Positions 25,875 to 34,461 of a stretch of 64,000 nucleotides of DNA are shown here, in pieces. A program made the position numbers and the translations under genes. The notes under the pieces are model-generated. The model worked only from the letters and a program-made list of their open reading frames with translations, made no database searches and was not told where the DNA came from. The stretch comes from Rhodospirillales bacterium (GTDB lineage Bacteria; Pseudomonadota; Alphaproteobacteria; Rhodospirillales; Defluviicoccaceae). Position 1 is the first letter of the stretch, and the number at the start of each line of letters is the position of its first letter. Location: contig JADJQT010000006.1 in the NCBI GenBank assembly GCA_016712595.1, positions 87,143 through 151,142 of the forward strand, read 5' to 3'.

Positions 25875-26849
25875 ATGAAAAAATCGAGGGCTTTTTTCAG
25901 TTATGCCCGTGCGAATTCGGAGTACGTTCTAAGGCTGGCGAAAGATTTGCGCGCGGCTGGGATAAATCTCTGGCTTGACCAACTCGACATAGCACCGGGC
26001 GAGCGTTGGGATCAGTCGATCCAACAGGCATTGGAAGACTGCGGAACACTTCTCGTCATTCTTTCCCCAGCGTCTGTCCGTTCGCAGAACGTCATGGATG
26101 AAGTGTCATTCGCACTTCAAGCGCAAAAGCGAATACTTCCGATAGTATACGAACATTGCGAGATACCCTTTCGTTTGCGCCGCCTCCAATATATCGACCT
26201 TACCGACAACGACGCCCCTGATTACTCGCGACTGCTCGACGTATTGGCGAGTGAGCCTGCACCCAGGTGGGAACGCGAACACAGTCAGCCTGAACAACGC
26301 ACGCGCCACGACGCTCCGCCATCACCCGCTGCGCCGGCCGTGAGTGCCAAGGGCGGCTTCAATTTCGGCTGTGTGGGCGGGAACGTCAGCGTTCGCGCCG
26401 GTGGTGACATCGTCGCCGGCGACAAGGTCATTCAAACGACGACAACGACCACGACGATCAGCACCGGCTTCAAGAAGGAGGACGACAAGCAGCGGTTTTT
26501 GCACGAGATCGACGAACTGTGCGCGACGTTGCGCCGGTTGCAGGCAAAGATGCACGAAACGCCGGGGTTGGATGAGGACATCACGGATGAGATGACCGGC
26601 GATCTCCTCCGGCAGATCGGGGCGCTGAAACTGATCAAATCGGTCGCCGCCGCCCTTGCGATCGCCGAACAACCGCCGCCGGAGGAGCGCAAGAACATTG
26701 AATCCGCCCTGCAAGGCGCCTGTTCCGTCCTCGATAAGGTGAAGGGCGTCTGCGACCGATCGCTCGGAGCCGCCGAGGCCGTCGCCGCCTGCATCGGCAA
26801 AGCGATGCCGCTCGTTCTTTCGGCGCGTCATCTATTCGGTTTGCCATGA
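25875..26849 (+). CDS. TIR-domain effector sharing a motif with the STAND receptor
   Basis: Residues 1-125 form a TIR domain: RAFFSYARANSEYV, then LWLDQLDIAPGERW (BB-loop region), then LLVILSPASVRSQ and NVMDEVSFAL with Glu76 in the place of the catalytic glutamate of TIR NADases. A Pro-rich linker leads to residues 160-186 (GGFNFGCVGGNVSV then AGGDIVAGDKVI), which matches the receptor N-terminus, followed by a Thr run and a helical C-terminal domain (205-324) with no recognised family. It starts 57 nt after the receptor stop on the same strand. The likely role is NAD+ depletion or signal production when the receptor triggers it; this is inference from domain type and pairing. Confidence 0.85.
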   Translation: MKKSRAFFSYARANSEYVLRLAKDLRAAGINLWLDQLDIAPGERWDQSIQQALEDCGTLLVILSPASVRSQNVMDEVSFALQAQKRILPIVYEHCEIPFRLRRLQYIDLTDNDAPDYSRLLDVLASEPAPRWEREHSQPEQRTRHDAPPSPAAPAVSAKGGFNFGCVGGNVSVRAGGDIVAGDKVIQTTTTTTTISTGFKKEDDKQRFLHEIDELCATLRRLQAKMHETPGLDEDITDEMTGDLLRQIGALKLIKSVAAALAIAEQPPPEERKNIESALQGACSVLDKVKGVCDRSLGAAEAVAACIGKAMPLVLSARHLFGLP

Positions 26850-27034
26850 ACAAGAGCGCCGAATGAGTGCACGACCGCCACCGGACAGAGGCGCGGACTC
26901 TGATCGCGACGATTGTGGCAAAAACACAATGAAAAGCGAAATCAACTTCAAACTTATTGGCCCCATATGGTACAATTTATGAGTTGTCTCGTGAGGCAGC
27001 GAGAAAGCAGTGTGACATGCCGGGGGGCTCGTCC

Positions 27035-27955
27035 ATGCAAATTTTGCGATATTGTGTGATTATGCTAGCGACCGGCAGCGCGAGTATGCTGGCAAGTTGC
27101 TCGACAGCACCATCCCATTATATGGAGGTCGAGAATGATAGCTGCGCGGCGCAGCGTGGAGAACTGAAGGCGGTTGACGATTATTTCAACCAGTCCCTGA
27201 TTGAAGGGACAGCGATCGGTGCCGCCGCAGGCGGATTGACCGGCGCGCTGGCGGGATATCTCGTCCGGCATGACGCGGGTGATATGGTGATCGGCGCCAC
27301 CGCCGGCATGATTACCGGGGGCGTCGGCGGTTATTTCGCCGCCCGTTCCCAGGCGATCAGCGATCGTGACGCCCTGGTCAAAACGGTTTACGACGACGTG
27401 ACCAAAGAGAACGTTCAGGTCAATCGCGCAACCGCGGCATTTACCAATCTCCGGGACTGCCGATTGGCGGCGGCCAACGCAATCAAGCGGAGCTACCGCG
27501 AGGGAACCTTGCGCGAGGCCGATGCCAGGGCGCAACTGTCCCGTGAGCGTCAGCTCTTCGACCAGGACATTGCCTACGCCGAGCGGATCGGCGCGCAGAT
27601 GCAAAAGCGCAATGCCGAATTCATGAACGCAGCGACCGAGCTCGATAAGAGGGACGACGTTGTCGTTGCCAGCCGCGAAAAGCCTGCGCCTGCCTCGTCG
27701 TCGCGATCCAAGAAGGTGGCAACGAAGAAGAAAACAAAAGCGCCGCCACCGCCGACAGCGACCTCCCGTGTCATGACCGTCGCGGAAAGCAGCCAGGACA
27801 GCGTCCAGGCCTACAATGGAAATATCGAGGCGGCCAAGGCGGAAAGCGGCAGCAGCTTTGATCTCGCGGCATTGGATGGACGCGGACACTATCACGCCAT
27901 GCTCCTCATAAGCCCGATCGTGGGCAGGCGGCAAAAACCGGTCGTGCAGGCTTAG
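27035..27955 (+). CDS. Predicted lipoprotein with a glycine-zipper membrane segment
   Basis: The product of 306 residues begins MQILRYCVIMLATGSASM and ends its signal with LASC, a lipobox. After it comes a double glycine-zipper stretch (about residues 55-105): GTAIGAAAGGLTGALAGYL and GATAGMITGGVGGYFAA, as in OmpA-like and SlyB-type envelope proteins. A charged helical region (about 120-220) and a Lys/Pro/Ala-rich low-complexity part follow; the end was not recognised. I preferred the ATG at 27035 because it gives a normal signal peptide; in-frame ATGs at 27017 and 26957 exist. The caspase-like gene starts one base after its stop, so the two are coupled. A membrane role next to a caspase homologue is suggestive only. 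Confidence 0.75.
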   Translation: MQILRYCVIMLATGSASMLASCSTAPSHYMEVENDSCAAQRGELKAVDDYFNQSLIEGTAIGAAAGGLTGALAGYLVRHDAGDMVIGATAGMITGGVGGYFAARSQAISDRDALVKTVYDDVTKENVQVNRATAAFTNLRDCRLAAANAIKRSYREGTLREADARAQLSRERQLFDQDIAYAERIGAQMQKRNAEFMNAATELDKRDDVVVASREKPAPASSSRSKKVATKKKTKAPPPPTATSRVMTVAESSQDSVQAYNGNIEAAKAESGSSFDLAALDGRGHYHAMLLISPIVGRRQKPVVQA

Positions 27956-27956
27956 C

Positions 27957-30900
27957 GTGGCGGCTGCGATCGTGCGCCGTTTCCTGACAGCGTTACTGCT
28001 GTTATTGGTGGCCGGCGTGGACACGCCGGTCCGTGCCGAGGGTGATCTTTCGTCGGTTCCGATCCTGCGCGTCGAGACCGGCGTCCACGGCGCCCGCATT
28101 AACCGGCTCGTCCTTGATCCGGCGCAAAGTCATGTCATCACGGTCGCTGACGACAAGACGGCCCGAGTCTGGTCGCTCGCCGACGGCACCCTGCTCTATA
28201 CGTTGCGCATTCCGATCGGCGATGGTCCCGAGGGCCGCATACACGCCGTCGCGATCTCTCCCAACGGAAAGAAAATCGTCGTCGGCGGATTTACCGGGCT
28301 CACGTGGTTCGGCAGCGCGAAGTTGTATGTCTTCAATCCCTTGACCGGGGGGTGGCTCGGCAATATCGGTTTCGGCCAGGGCGGGACTGCCCCGGTCCGC
28401 GACCTGGCCTTTCTTTCCGACGATCGTCTCCTCGTCGCGCTGGATGACAACAAGGGGTTGCGCGTCGTCGACTTCGCGGCCAAACGCATCATCACGGTCG
28501 CCGACGACCTCAATGCACCCGTCATGTCCATCGACGTCGCCGCCGACGGCAGAGTCGTGGCGTCAGCACAAGACGGCAGTGTGCGTCTTTACGATTCCGC
28601 ATTGCAGCGGCTGGCCAAAGTCCCAATGGCGGCGGGCGTGACGCCCTACAAGGTGGCATTCAGTCCCGACGCATCCCTCGTCGCTGTCGGTCTAACTGGT
28701 GGCCCGCGCCCGCAGGCGATGTTGCTTAGCGCAAAGGACCTGAAGCCGGTGAAAGAGCTTTCCGGCGGCGAAAAGCAACGCGGCGCCCTGGCGCTTGTCG
28801 GATGGAGCGCCGACGGCGAGGTGCTTTACGGCGCCGGGTCCTACGGCAAGGACGGCGGCGCACGCTTTATTCGACGATGGCCGATCAAGCAGCCGGGGTC
28901 CGCCTCCGATCTCTCCTTGGGCGAACGCGACATCGTTACTGATCTGCGGGGCCTTCCCGGCGGCGGCGTCCTCTTCGCGACCGCCGACCCGGCTTGGGGG
29001 ACGATTGAGGGCGACGGGCGCTCACGCCTCCTGCGCGAACGCCGCCAAGCCGACTTCCGCGACGGATTCGATGGCTGCTTTGCCGTCTCGGCAACGGGCG
29101 ATGTCGTCGACTTCGGGCTTAAGCAAGGTGGCCGGGAGTGTGTGCGCTTCGATGTCACCAAAAGTCGCCTCGAGCATCAGCCAGGACCGCGCACGGGCCT
29201 GAGCCGCCCGCAAGTATCCGCCAAGACCGTAACCGTGACCGATTGGCGAAATAAACCGCGACCCCAGATCAACGGTAAGCCGGTGAGCCTCGATCCCAAC
29301 GAACTGGCGCGAAGCGTCGCCGTTGCCACCGACGCCAGCGGGGTGGCCATCGGCAGCGATTTCGCCGTCCGCTTCTTTAAAGACGGCGTAATCTCATGGA
29401 AAACAGAGACTTCCTCCCCGGCATGGATGGTCGCGACGACGTCCGATGATCGTTATGTCGTTGCCGGGCTCGGCGACGGATCCATTCGCTGGTTGAGCCG
29501 CGCGACCGGAGAGATCATCGTAAGTCTGCTCGTCGTCCCGCACGAAGACAGCTGGGTGCTGTGGACCCCGGAAGGACTGTATGATTATGGCGGCTCTGGC
29601 GAGGCTTTGATCGGATACCACCGCAACCGCGTCGAACACGGCCAGCCGGCGGGCGTCGATTTTGTCGAAGTCGGCCAAGTCTATTCAAGCTATTACCGCC
29701 GTGACCTGGTCAAACGAAAGTTTCGCGGTGAGGCCGGCACATCGATCGCCGCCTATATCGATCACATCGGCGGCGCCAGCAAGATCCTCGACCGCGGCCT
29801 TCCGCCGCTGCTGACTCTCACCGCGTATTGCGTGGACGAGCACGCGGGCCGGCAGTGCCAGACTTTCCCGCAGGGTACGACAAGTCGCGGTGCACGGTTG
29901 ACGGACGCGCCCGCCGTGAGCGTCGACGCACCGATGATCACGCTGCGCGTGCAGACTGAGGACCGCGGCGGGGGGTTTGGCGACATTCAAGTTCTGCGAG
30001 ACAACGTGCCCGTTCCGACAGCCGCGGGCGGACGCACAACCGGCGACCAGAACCGCGCGCGCTCCGACGATTACGTGGTGCAGTTGGCGCCGGGCAAAAA
30101 CGAATTCGTGCTAAAGGCCACAAACGGGGCGGGCGAGATCGAGTCCTCGCCCGACGAACAGATCCATTTCTCGGTTATGAATACCGCGACGCCCGCGGCG
30201 GGAAAACCAACGCTTCGTCTTATCGCGATCGGTGTCAACCGGTTCGCCAGTCCCGAACTCACGCGTGACCATGAACTCAAGTATGCCGTCGCGGACGCGC
30301 GCGGAGTCATTGAGATGATGCAGTCCGATCAGTCGCGCGGAGTTTACGACAAGGTCGATGCAATCCTTTTGACCGACGAGCAGGCAACGCTCAGCAATAT
30401 CAAGAAGGCGTTCGACGATATTGCCGCCCGCTCCCAGCCCGATGACGTCGGTTTACTTTTCCTTGCAGGCCACGGCGTCAATATCGACGGTAAGTACAAC
30501 TTCCTCCCCTACGACCTGCGTGACCTCACGCTGCAGGGAATCCGCGAGTCGGCGCTGACCCATGAAGAACTTGCACGGCTCTTGCGCAGTCTGCAGACGA
30601 CGCGCATGCTCGTGGCGATCGATTCCTACTTCAGCGACAATTTTGACCAGGACATGACCGAGACAGCCGCCGGTCAACTCGTCAAGTCCGGCGGCCGCGT
30701 GATTCTGGCCGGCGCGACGAGCGAGCAAGAGGCGCGGAAGGGAACGACCAGCGGCCACGGGATTTTCACCAGCGTCCTGCTTGATGCCCTTAGCGGCAAA
30801 GCCGATCAGGAAACGGGAAACCGCGACCGTCAGGTTGATGTGCTTGAAGTGTCCACCTATTCGCTCGATCGTTTCCCGCAGGCGGCGGAACGGAGCGGCT

Positions 30901-30971
30901 ATTACCGCCCGCAACAACCCGTCTTCAAGGCAAGTACCGGGGACGACTTTGCCCTTCGGGAGATGAACTAA
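27957..30971 (+). CDS. Caspase-like protein with N-terminal propeller; catalytic Cys replaced by Tyr
   Basis: A signal peptide (FLTALLLLLVAG..VRA) suggests export. A propeller region follows (about residues 30-560) with few canonical WD repeats, one being VITVADDKTARVWSLADG, and the hallmark WVLWTPEGLYDYGGSGEALI (about 530). A beta-rich middle leads to a peptidase C14 domain (about 745-1004): LRLIAIGVNRF, then DDVGLLFLAGHGVN with catalytic His839. The Cys motif, normally D-x-C-[FY]-S-G, reads AIDSYFSDNF, so position 891 is Tyr (codon TAC). The protein is therefore predicted to be proteolytically dead, or the base is wrong. The start is a GTG one base after the lipoprotein stop. It ends the putative defence locus. 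Confidence 0.85.
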   Translation: MAAAIVRRFLTALLLLLVAGVDTPVRAEGDLSSVPILRVETGVHGARINRLVLDPAQSHVITVADDKTARVWSLADGTLLYTLRIPIGDGPEGRIHAVAISPNGKKIVVGGFTGLTWFGSAKLYVFNPLTGGWLGNIGFGQGGTAPVRDLAFLSDDRLLVALDDNKGLRVVDFAAKRIITVADDLNAPVMSIDVAADGRVVASAQDGSVRLYDSALQRLAKVPMAAGVTPYKVAFSPDASLVAVGLTGGPRPQAMLLSAKDLKPVKELSGGEKQRGALALVGWSADGEVLYGAGSYGKDGGARFIRRWPIKQPGSASDLSLGERDIVTDLRGLPGGGVLFATADPAWGTIEGDGRSRLLRERRQADFRDGFDGCFAVSATGDVVDFGLKQGGRECVRFDVTKSRLEHQPGPRTGLSRPQVSAKTVTVTDWRNKPRPQINGKPVSLDPNELARSVAVATDASGVAIGSDFAVRFFKDGVISWKTETSSPAWMVATTSDDRYVVAGLGDGSIRWLSRATGEIIVSLLVVPHEDSWVLWTPEGLYDYGGSGEALIGYHRNRVEHGQPAGVDFVEVGQVYSSYYRRDLVKRKFRGEAGTSIAAYIDHIGGASKILDRGLPPLLTLTAYCVDEHAGRQCQTFPQGTTSRGARLTDAPAVSVDAPMITLRVQTEDRGGGFGDIQVLRDNVPVPTAAGGRTTGDQNRARSDDYVVQLAPGKNEFVLKATNGAGEIESSPDEQIHFSVMNTATPAAGKPTLRLIAIGVNRFASPELTRDHELKYAVADARGVIEMMQSDQSRGVYDKVDAILLTDEQATLSNIKKAFDDIAARSQPDDVGLLFLAGHGVNIDGKYNFLPYDLRDLTLQGIRESALTHEELARLLRSLQTTRMLVAIDSYFSDNFDQDMTETAAGQLVKSGGRVILAGATSEQEARKGTTSGHGIFTSVLLDALSGKADQETGNRDRQVDVLEVSTYSLDRFPQAAERSGYYRPQQPVFKASTGDDFALREMN

Positions 30972-31104
30972 GCGCGACGATCCGAGACGAAAATCTCGCC
31001 CCTTGGTAGCGACGCCATCGCCCGCCTCGTCAAGGCGCTGGGCTGAATTGCGCGCTCACCCGGAGCTTCGCTCACGCAGACCTGGGCACCGTTAATTTGG
31101 CCAA

Positions 31105-32025
31105 TTAATCTTGCGCGAAGAACGGCCGGACGGCGTGGGCGTGATTGAGCGGCCCGTGGCCGCTGCCGAACCCGGGGGCGGTGCGAATGGCCTCAAGGAC
31201 GTAGGCACGCGCGCGCGCCGCGGCGGCGGCAACGTCAAGCCCCTGTGCCAGCCCGGTGGCGATCGCCGAGGCGAGCGTGCAGCCGGTGCCGTGCGTATGC
31301 CGGGTTTCGATGCGCGGACTGGCGAACGACTCGGGCGCACGACCGCCCTGCACCAGGACGTCGACGACGATCGGGCCGGTAGCATGGCCGCCCTTTAACA
31401 GCACCGCCTTCGGACCAAGATCGAGCAGGCGCTGCGCCAGTTCGACCCGGCCAAGGTCATCGGCGCCAGCGAGCGCCTCGGCTTCCGGCAGGTTCGGCGT
31501 GAGCACGTACGCCATGGGCAGGAGGCGTCGACGCACGTGCTCAACGGCGGCAGCGTCCAGTAAAGAGTGCCCGCCCTTGGCGATCATGACCGGATCGACG
31601 ACGACGGGAACGCCTTGAGCCTGCGTCGCCAGGACGTCGCAAACGGCATCAACGACGTCGGGACGGCTCAACATGCCAATCTTGATGCAATCCGCCCCGA
31701 TGTCGGCGAGCACAAGCTCGATCTGCAGGGCGATGAACGCCGCAGGCACATCGTGCACGGCGACGACGCCCTGGGTGTTCTGCGCGGTCAGCGCCGTGAT
31801 CGCCGTGGTAGCATAGCCGCCCAGCGCCATGACCGTCTTGATGTCCGCCTGAATACCGGCACCACCGCCGGAATCCGATCCGGCGATGATCAAGACGCGG
31901 CCGCAGGCTGCTTGCGATCCACGCTCAGGCTCGGTCCAGCCGGACGACCCCGGCGATGCGTCCTGCGATGCCCGTGGCGGGCGGAGTCCTGGCTTTGGCG
32001 ATCGTTGCTCAGGCAGCGGCGGCAC
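31105..32025 (-). CDS. thiD: Hydroxymethylpyrimidine/phosphomethylpyrimidine kinase
   Basis: ThiD phosphorylates HMP and HMP-phosphate to HMP-pyrophosphate for thiamine synthesis. The ribokinase-fold signatures are VLIIAGSDSGGGAGIQADIK, TAITALTAQNTQGV, KIGMLSRPDVVDAV, VVVDPVMIAKGGHSLL, LTPNLPEAEAL, VLLKGGHATG and RHTHGTGCTLASAIA, the last holding the anion hole and catalytic Asp region. The called start is a GTG that overlaps the glmM end by 17 nt. It gives a 44-residue low-complexity N-terminus before the usual first strand, and no better in-frame start was found. It lies downstream of glmM on the same strand and is probably co-transcribed. Confidence 0.94.
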   Translation of the reverse strand: MPPLPEQRSPKPGLRPPRASQDASPGSSGWTEPERGSQAACGRVLIIAGSDSGGGAGIQADIKTVMALGGYATTAITALTAQNTQGVVAVHDVPAAFIALQIELVLADIGADCIKIGMLSRPDVVDAVCDVLATQAQGVPVVVDPVMIAKGGHSLLDAAAVEHVRRRLLPMAYVLTPNLPEAEALAGADDLGRVELAQRLLDLGPKAVLLKGGHATGPIVVDVLVQGGRAPESFASPRIETRHTHGTGCTLASAIATGLAQGLDVAAAAARARAYVLEAIRTAPGFGSGHGPLNHAHAVRPFFAQD

Positions 32026-33355
32026 GGATCACGCTGCACAGGTCCTCGACGATCGCGCTCACCAGCGTTTCGTCTTCGCCTTCGGCCATCACCCGGATCA
32101 CCGGTTCGGTACCGGACTTGCGGATCAGCAGGCGCCCGCTATTTCCCAGCCGCCGCTCGCATTCACCGATGGCGTCCTTGACTTGCACTTCGTCGAGCGG
32201 CTGACCGCCGTTGAAGCGGACGCTGCGCAGAAGCTGCGGCAGCGGCTCGAACACCCGGCAGACCTCGCTTGGCCGCCGGTTTGATCCAAGAACCACAGCC
32301 AGGACCTGCAGGGCGGCGATCAGGCCATCGCCGGTTGTGGTATAGTCGCTGAGGATGATGTGGCCGGACTGCTCACCGCCGACGTTGAAACCGTGCTCAC
32401 GCATGTGCTCGACGACGTAGCGATCGCCTACCCGCGTGCGCTCCAACGTCAGGCCGATGCCGCCGAGGTAGCGCTCCAGCCCCATGTTCGACATGACGGT
32501 GGCAACGAGCCCGCCCATCTTCAACTGGCCGCTCGTCCGCCAATGATTGGCGATCACCGCCATGAGCTGATCACCATCGACCAGCACGCCCTCCTCGTCG
32601 GCAATGAGCACCCGGTCGGCGTCGCCGTCCAGCGCGATGCCGAAATCGGCCCGGTATTCCCGCACCGCCTTGCGCATCGCATCCGGAGACGTCGAGCCGC
32701 AGTCGCGATTGATGTTGGTGCCGTCGGGGCTGATCCCGATCGGAATCACCTCGGCGCCCAGCTCCCACAGGATCTCCGGCGCGACCTTGTACGCGGCGCC
32801 GTTGGCGCAGTCGAGAACGATGCGCAGGCCAGTGAGGGTGCATCCCTTGGGGAAGGTGTGCTTGACGAACTCGATGTAACGGCCGTGCACGTCCTGCAGG
32901 CGCTTGGCGCGGCCAAGCTTGGCCGGCGGGGAAAGGTAGCGGTTGAGACCATTATTCATGTGCCCTTCGATGGCGTCCTCGACCGCGTCGGACAGCTTGA
33001 AGCCATCGGGGCCAAACAGCTTGATTCCGTTGTCCTCGAAGGGATTGTGTGAGGCGGACAACATCACGCCGAGATCGCAGCGCATCGAGCGCGTCAGGAT
33101 CGCCACCGCCGGCGTCGGCATCGGGCCGACGATGATGACGTCCATACCCACGGAAATGAAGCCGGCGGTCAACGCCGCCTCGAGCATGTAGCCGGAAAGG
33201 CGCGTGTCCTTGCCGATCAGTACCCGGTGCTGGTGATTACCGCGACGGAACTGGCAGCCGGCAGCCATGCCGACCTTGAGGGCGATATCCGCCGTCATCG
33301 GCTCGCAGTTGGAAGTGCCGCGAATACCGTCCGTACCAAAAAGCCGCTTGCGCAT
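32009..33355 (-). CDS. glmM: Phosphoglucosamine mutase
   Basis: GlmM turns glucosamine-6-phosphate into glucosamine-1-phosphate for UDP-GlcNAc, and so feeds peptidoglycan and lipopolysaccharide. The protein starts MRKRLFGTDGIRGTSN, has the phosphoserine loop VMLSASHNPFEDNGIKLFG, the metal-binding DGDADRVL, the sugar-binding GGEQSGHIILSDY, and the phosphate-binding tail RKSGTEPVIRVM. The length of 448 residues is standard. AAGGAA stands ahead of the ATG; a longer frame to 33394 is not needed. It follows folP by 121 nt and overlaps thiD. The order ftsH-folP-glmM is conserved across many proteobacteria. Confidence 0.97.
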   Translation of the reverse strand: MRKRLFGTDGIRGTSNCEPMTADIALKVGMAAGCQFRRGNHQHRVLIGKDTRLSGYMLEAALTAGFISVGMDVIIVGPMPTPAVAILTRSMRCDLGVMLSASHNPFEDNGIKLFGPDGFKLSDAVEDAIEGHMNNGLNRYLSPPAKLGRAKRLQDVHGRYIEFVKHTFPKGCTLTGLRIVLDCANGAAYKVAPEILWELGAEVIPIGISPDGTNINRDCGSTSPDAMRKAVREYRADFGIALDGDADRVLIADEEGVLVDGDQLMAVIANHWRTSGQLKMGGLVATVMSNMGLERYLGGIGLTLERTRVGDRYVVEHMREHGFNVGGEQSGHIILSDYTTTGDGLIAALQVLAVVLGSNRRPSEVCRVFEPLPQLLRSVRFNGGQPLDEVQVKDAIGECERRLGNSGRLLIRKSGTEPVIRVMAEGEDETLVSAIVEDLCSVIRAAAA

Positions 33356-33476
33356 GGTTTCCTTCTTCCCCGACGACGCTGAAGGACGTGGCAACAGGAT
33401 GCCCGCTCCCGAGGCCCCGCGCAGTGACAGGCATTACACCGCGCCCGCCCGCCCCCGCAATCCGCGCCCGAAAGGC

Positions 33477-34448
33477 TTATCCGCTTTGACGTGCGTCAGC
33501 AATAGCCTGCCAGACGTGCAGCGCCTGCCACGTTTCGCCGACGTCGTGAACGCGCAGGATGTGCGCGCCCGCCGCCGCTGCCGCAAGCGCCGCGGACAAC
33601 GACCCCGGTAATCGCCTGTCTGGCGGCTCTTTGCGACTGAGCCGGCCAATGAAACTTTTGCGCGACAGGCCAACGGTCAGAGCACAGCCGAGCGCGCGGA
33701 AAACATCAAGCCGGCCGAGAAGGGCGAGATTATGTTCGAGTGTTTTTCCGAAGCCGATTCCGGGATCAATGGCGATGCGATCGCGGCTTATACCAGCTGC
33801 GAGACAGGCATCCACGCGGGCGCCGAGCCAGTCGTAGACATCGCCGACGACATCGGTATAGCGCGGCTCCACCTGCATGGTCCGCGGATCGCCCTGCATA
33901 TGCATCAGGATGATCCCCACGCCGGCATCGGCGACGAGCGATAGCGACAGCGGATCGCCGGCGAGCGCGCTGATGTCGTTGACGATGGTCGCACCCGCGA
34001 TGATGGCATCGCGCATGACCGCGGCATGGCGCGTATCGACCGAAACGCTCGCGCCCACAGCCGCGAGCGCGCGGATCACCGGGACGACGCGGTCTCTCTC
34101 CTCCTCGACCGCCACCGGCTCCGCGCCCGGCCGCGTCGATTCACCGCCGACATCGATGAGATCGGCGCCGAGGGCGAGCATAGCCTTTCCACGGGTGATA
34201 GCCGCCTTTGGATCAAGCGTCTGACCCCCGTCGGAAAAGCTGTCCGGCGTAACGTTCACGATGCCCATGATCAGCGGTCGGTCGAGTGCCAGACCGGCGA
34301 ATGAGCGTGCCGGAGTGAGCGGAACTGTGTCCCGTAGAGCGTTCGGCGAAACCGCGTCCCGCGCGCCTCTGGGGCCAGCCGCGCCGTCGCCCGCCGTCGA
34401 GCCGCGCCGTCCGTCGCCTGCCGCCGTGACGGCGCCCCCCCTCATCAT
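33477..34448 (-). CDS. folP: Dihydropteroate synthase
   Basis: FolP joins p-aminobenzoate to the pterin pyrophosphate in folate synthesis and is the sulfonamide target. Signatures: LIMGIVNVTPDSFSDGG, GADLIDVGGESTRPGA, VSVDTRHAAVMRDAI, IVNDISAL, IILMHMQGDPRTMQ, IAIDPGIGFGKTLEHN, LTVGLSRKSFIGRL and the final HILRVHDVGET. The TIM-barrel core is complete. The ATG at 34448 (or 34445) gives an N-terminal extension of about 60 Ala/Gly/Arg-rich residues before the first strand, longer than usual, and the ribosome-binding site is weak, so the true start may be further in. It begins 14 nt after the ftsH stop. Confidence 0.94.
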   Translation of the reverse strand: MMRGGAVTAAGDGRRGSTAGDGAAGPRGARDAVSPNALRDTVPLTPARSFAGLALDRPLIMGIVNVTPDSFSDGGQTLDPKAAITRGKAMLALGADLIDVGGESTRPGAEPVAVEEERDRVVPVIRALAAVGASVSVDTRHAAVMRDAIIAGATIVNDISALAGDPLSLSLVADAGVGIILMHMQGDPRTMQVEPRYTDVVGDVYDWLGARVDACLAAGISRDRIAIDPGIGFGKTLEHNLALLGRLDVFRALGCALTVGLSRKSFIGRLSRKEPPDRRLPGSLSAALAAAAAGAHILRVHDVGETWQALHVWQAIADARQSG

Positions 34449-34461
34449 GCAGCCGTTTCGG

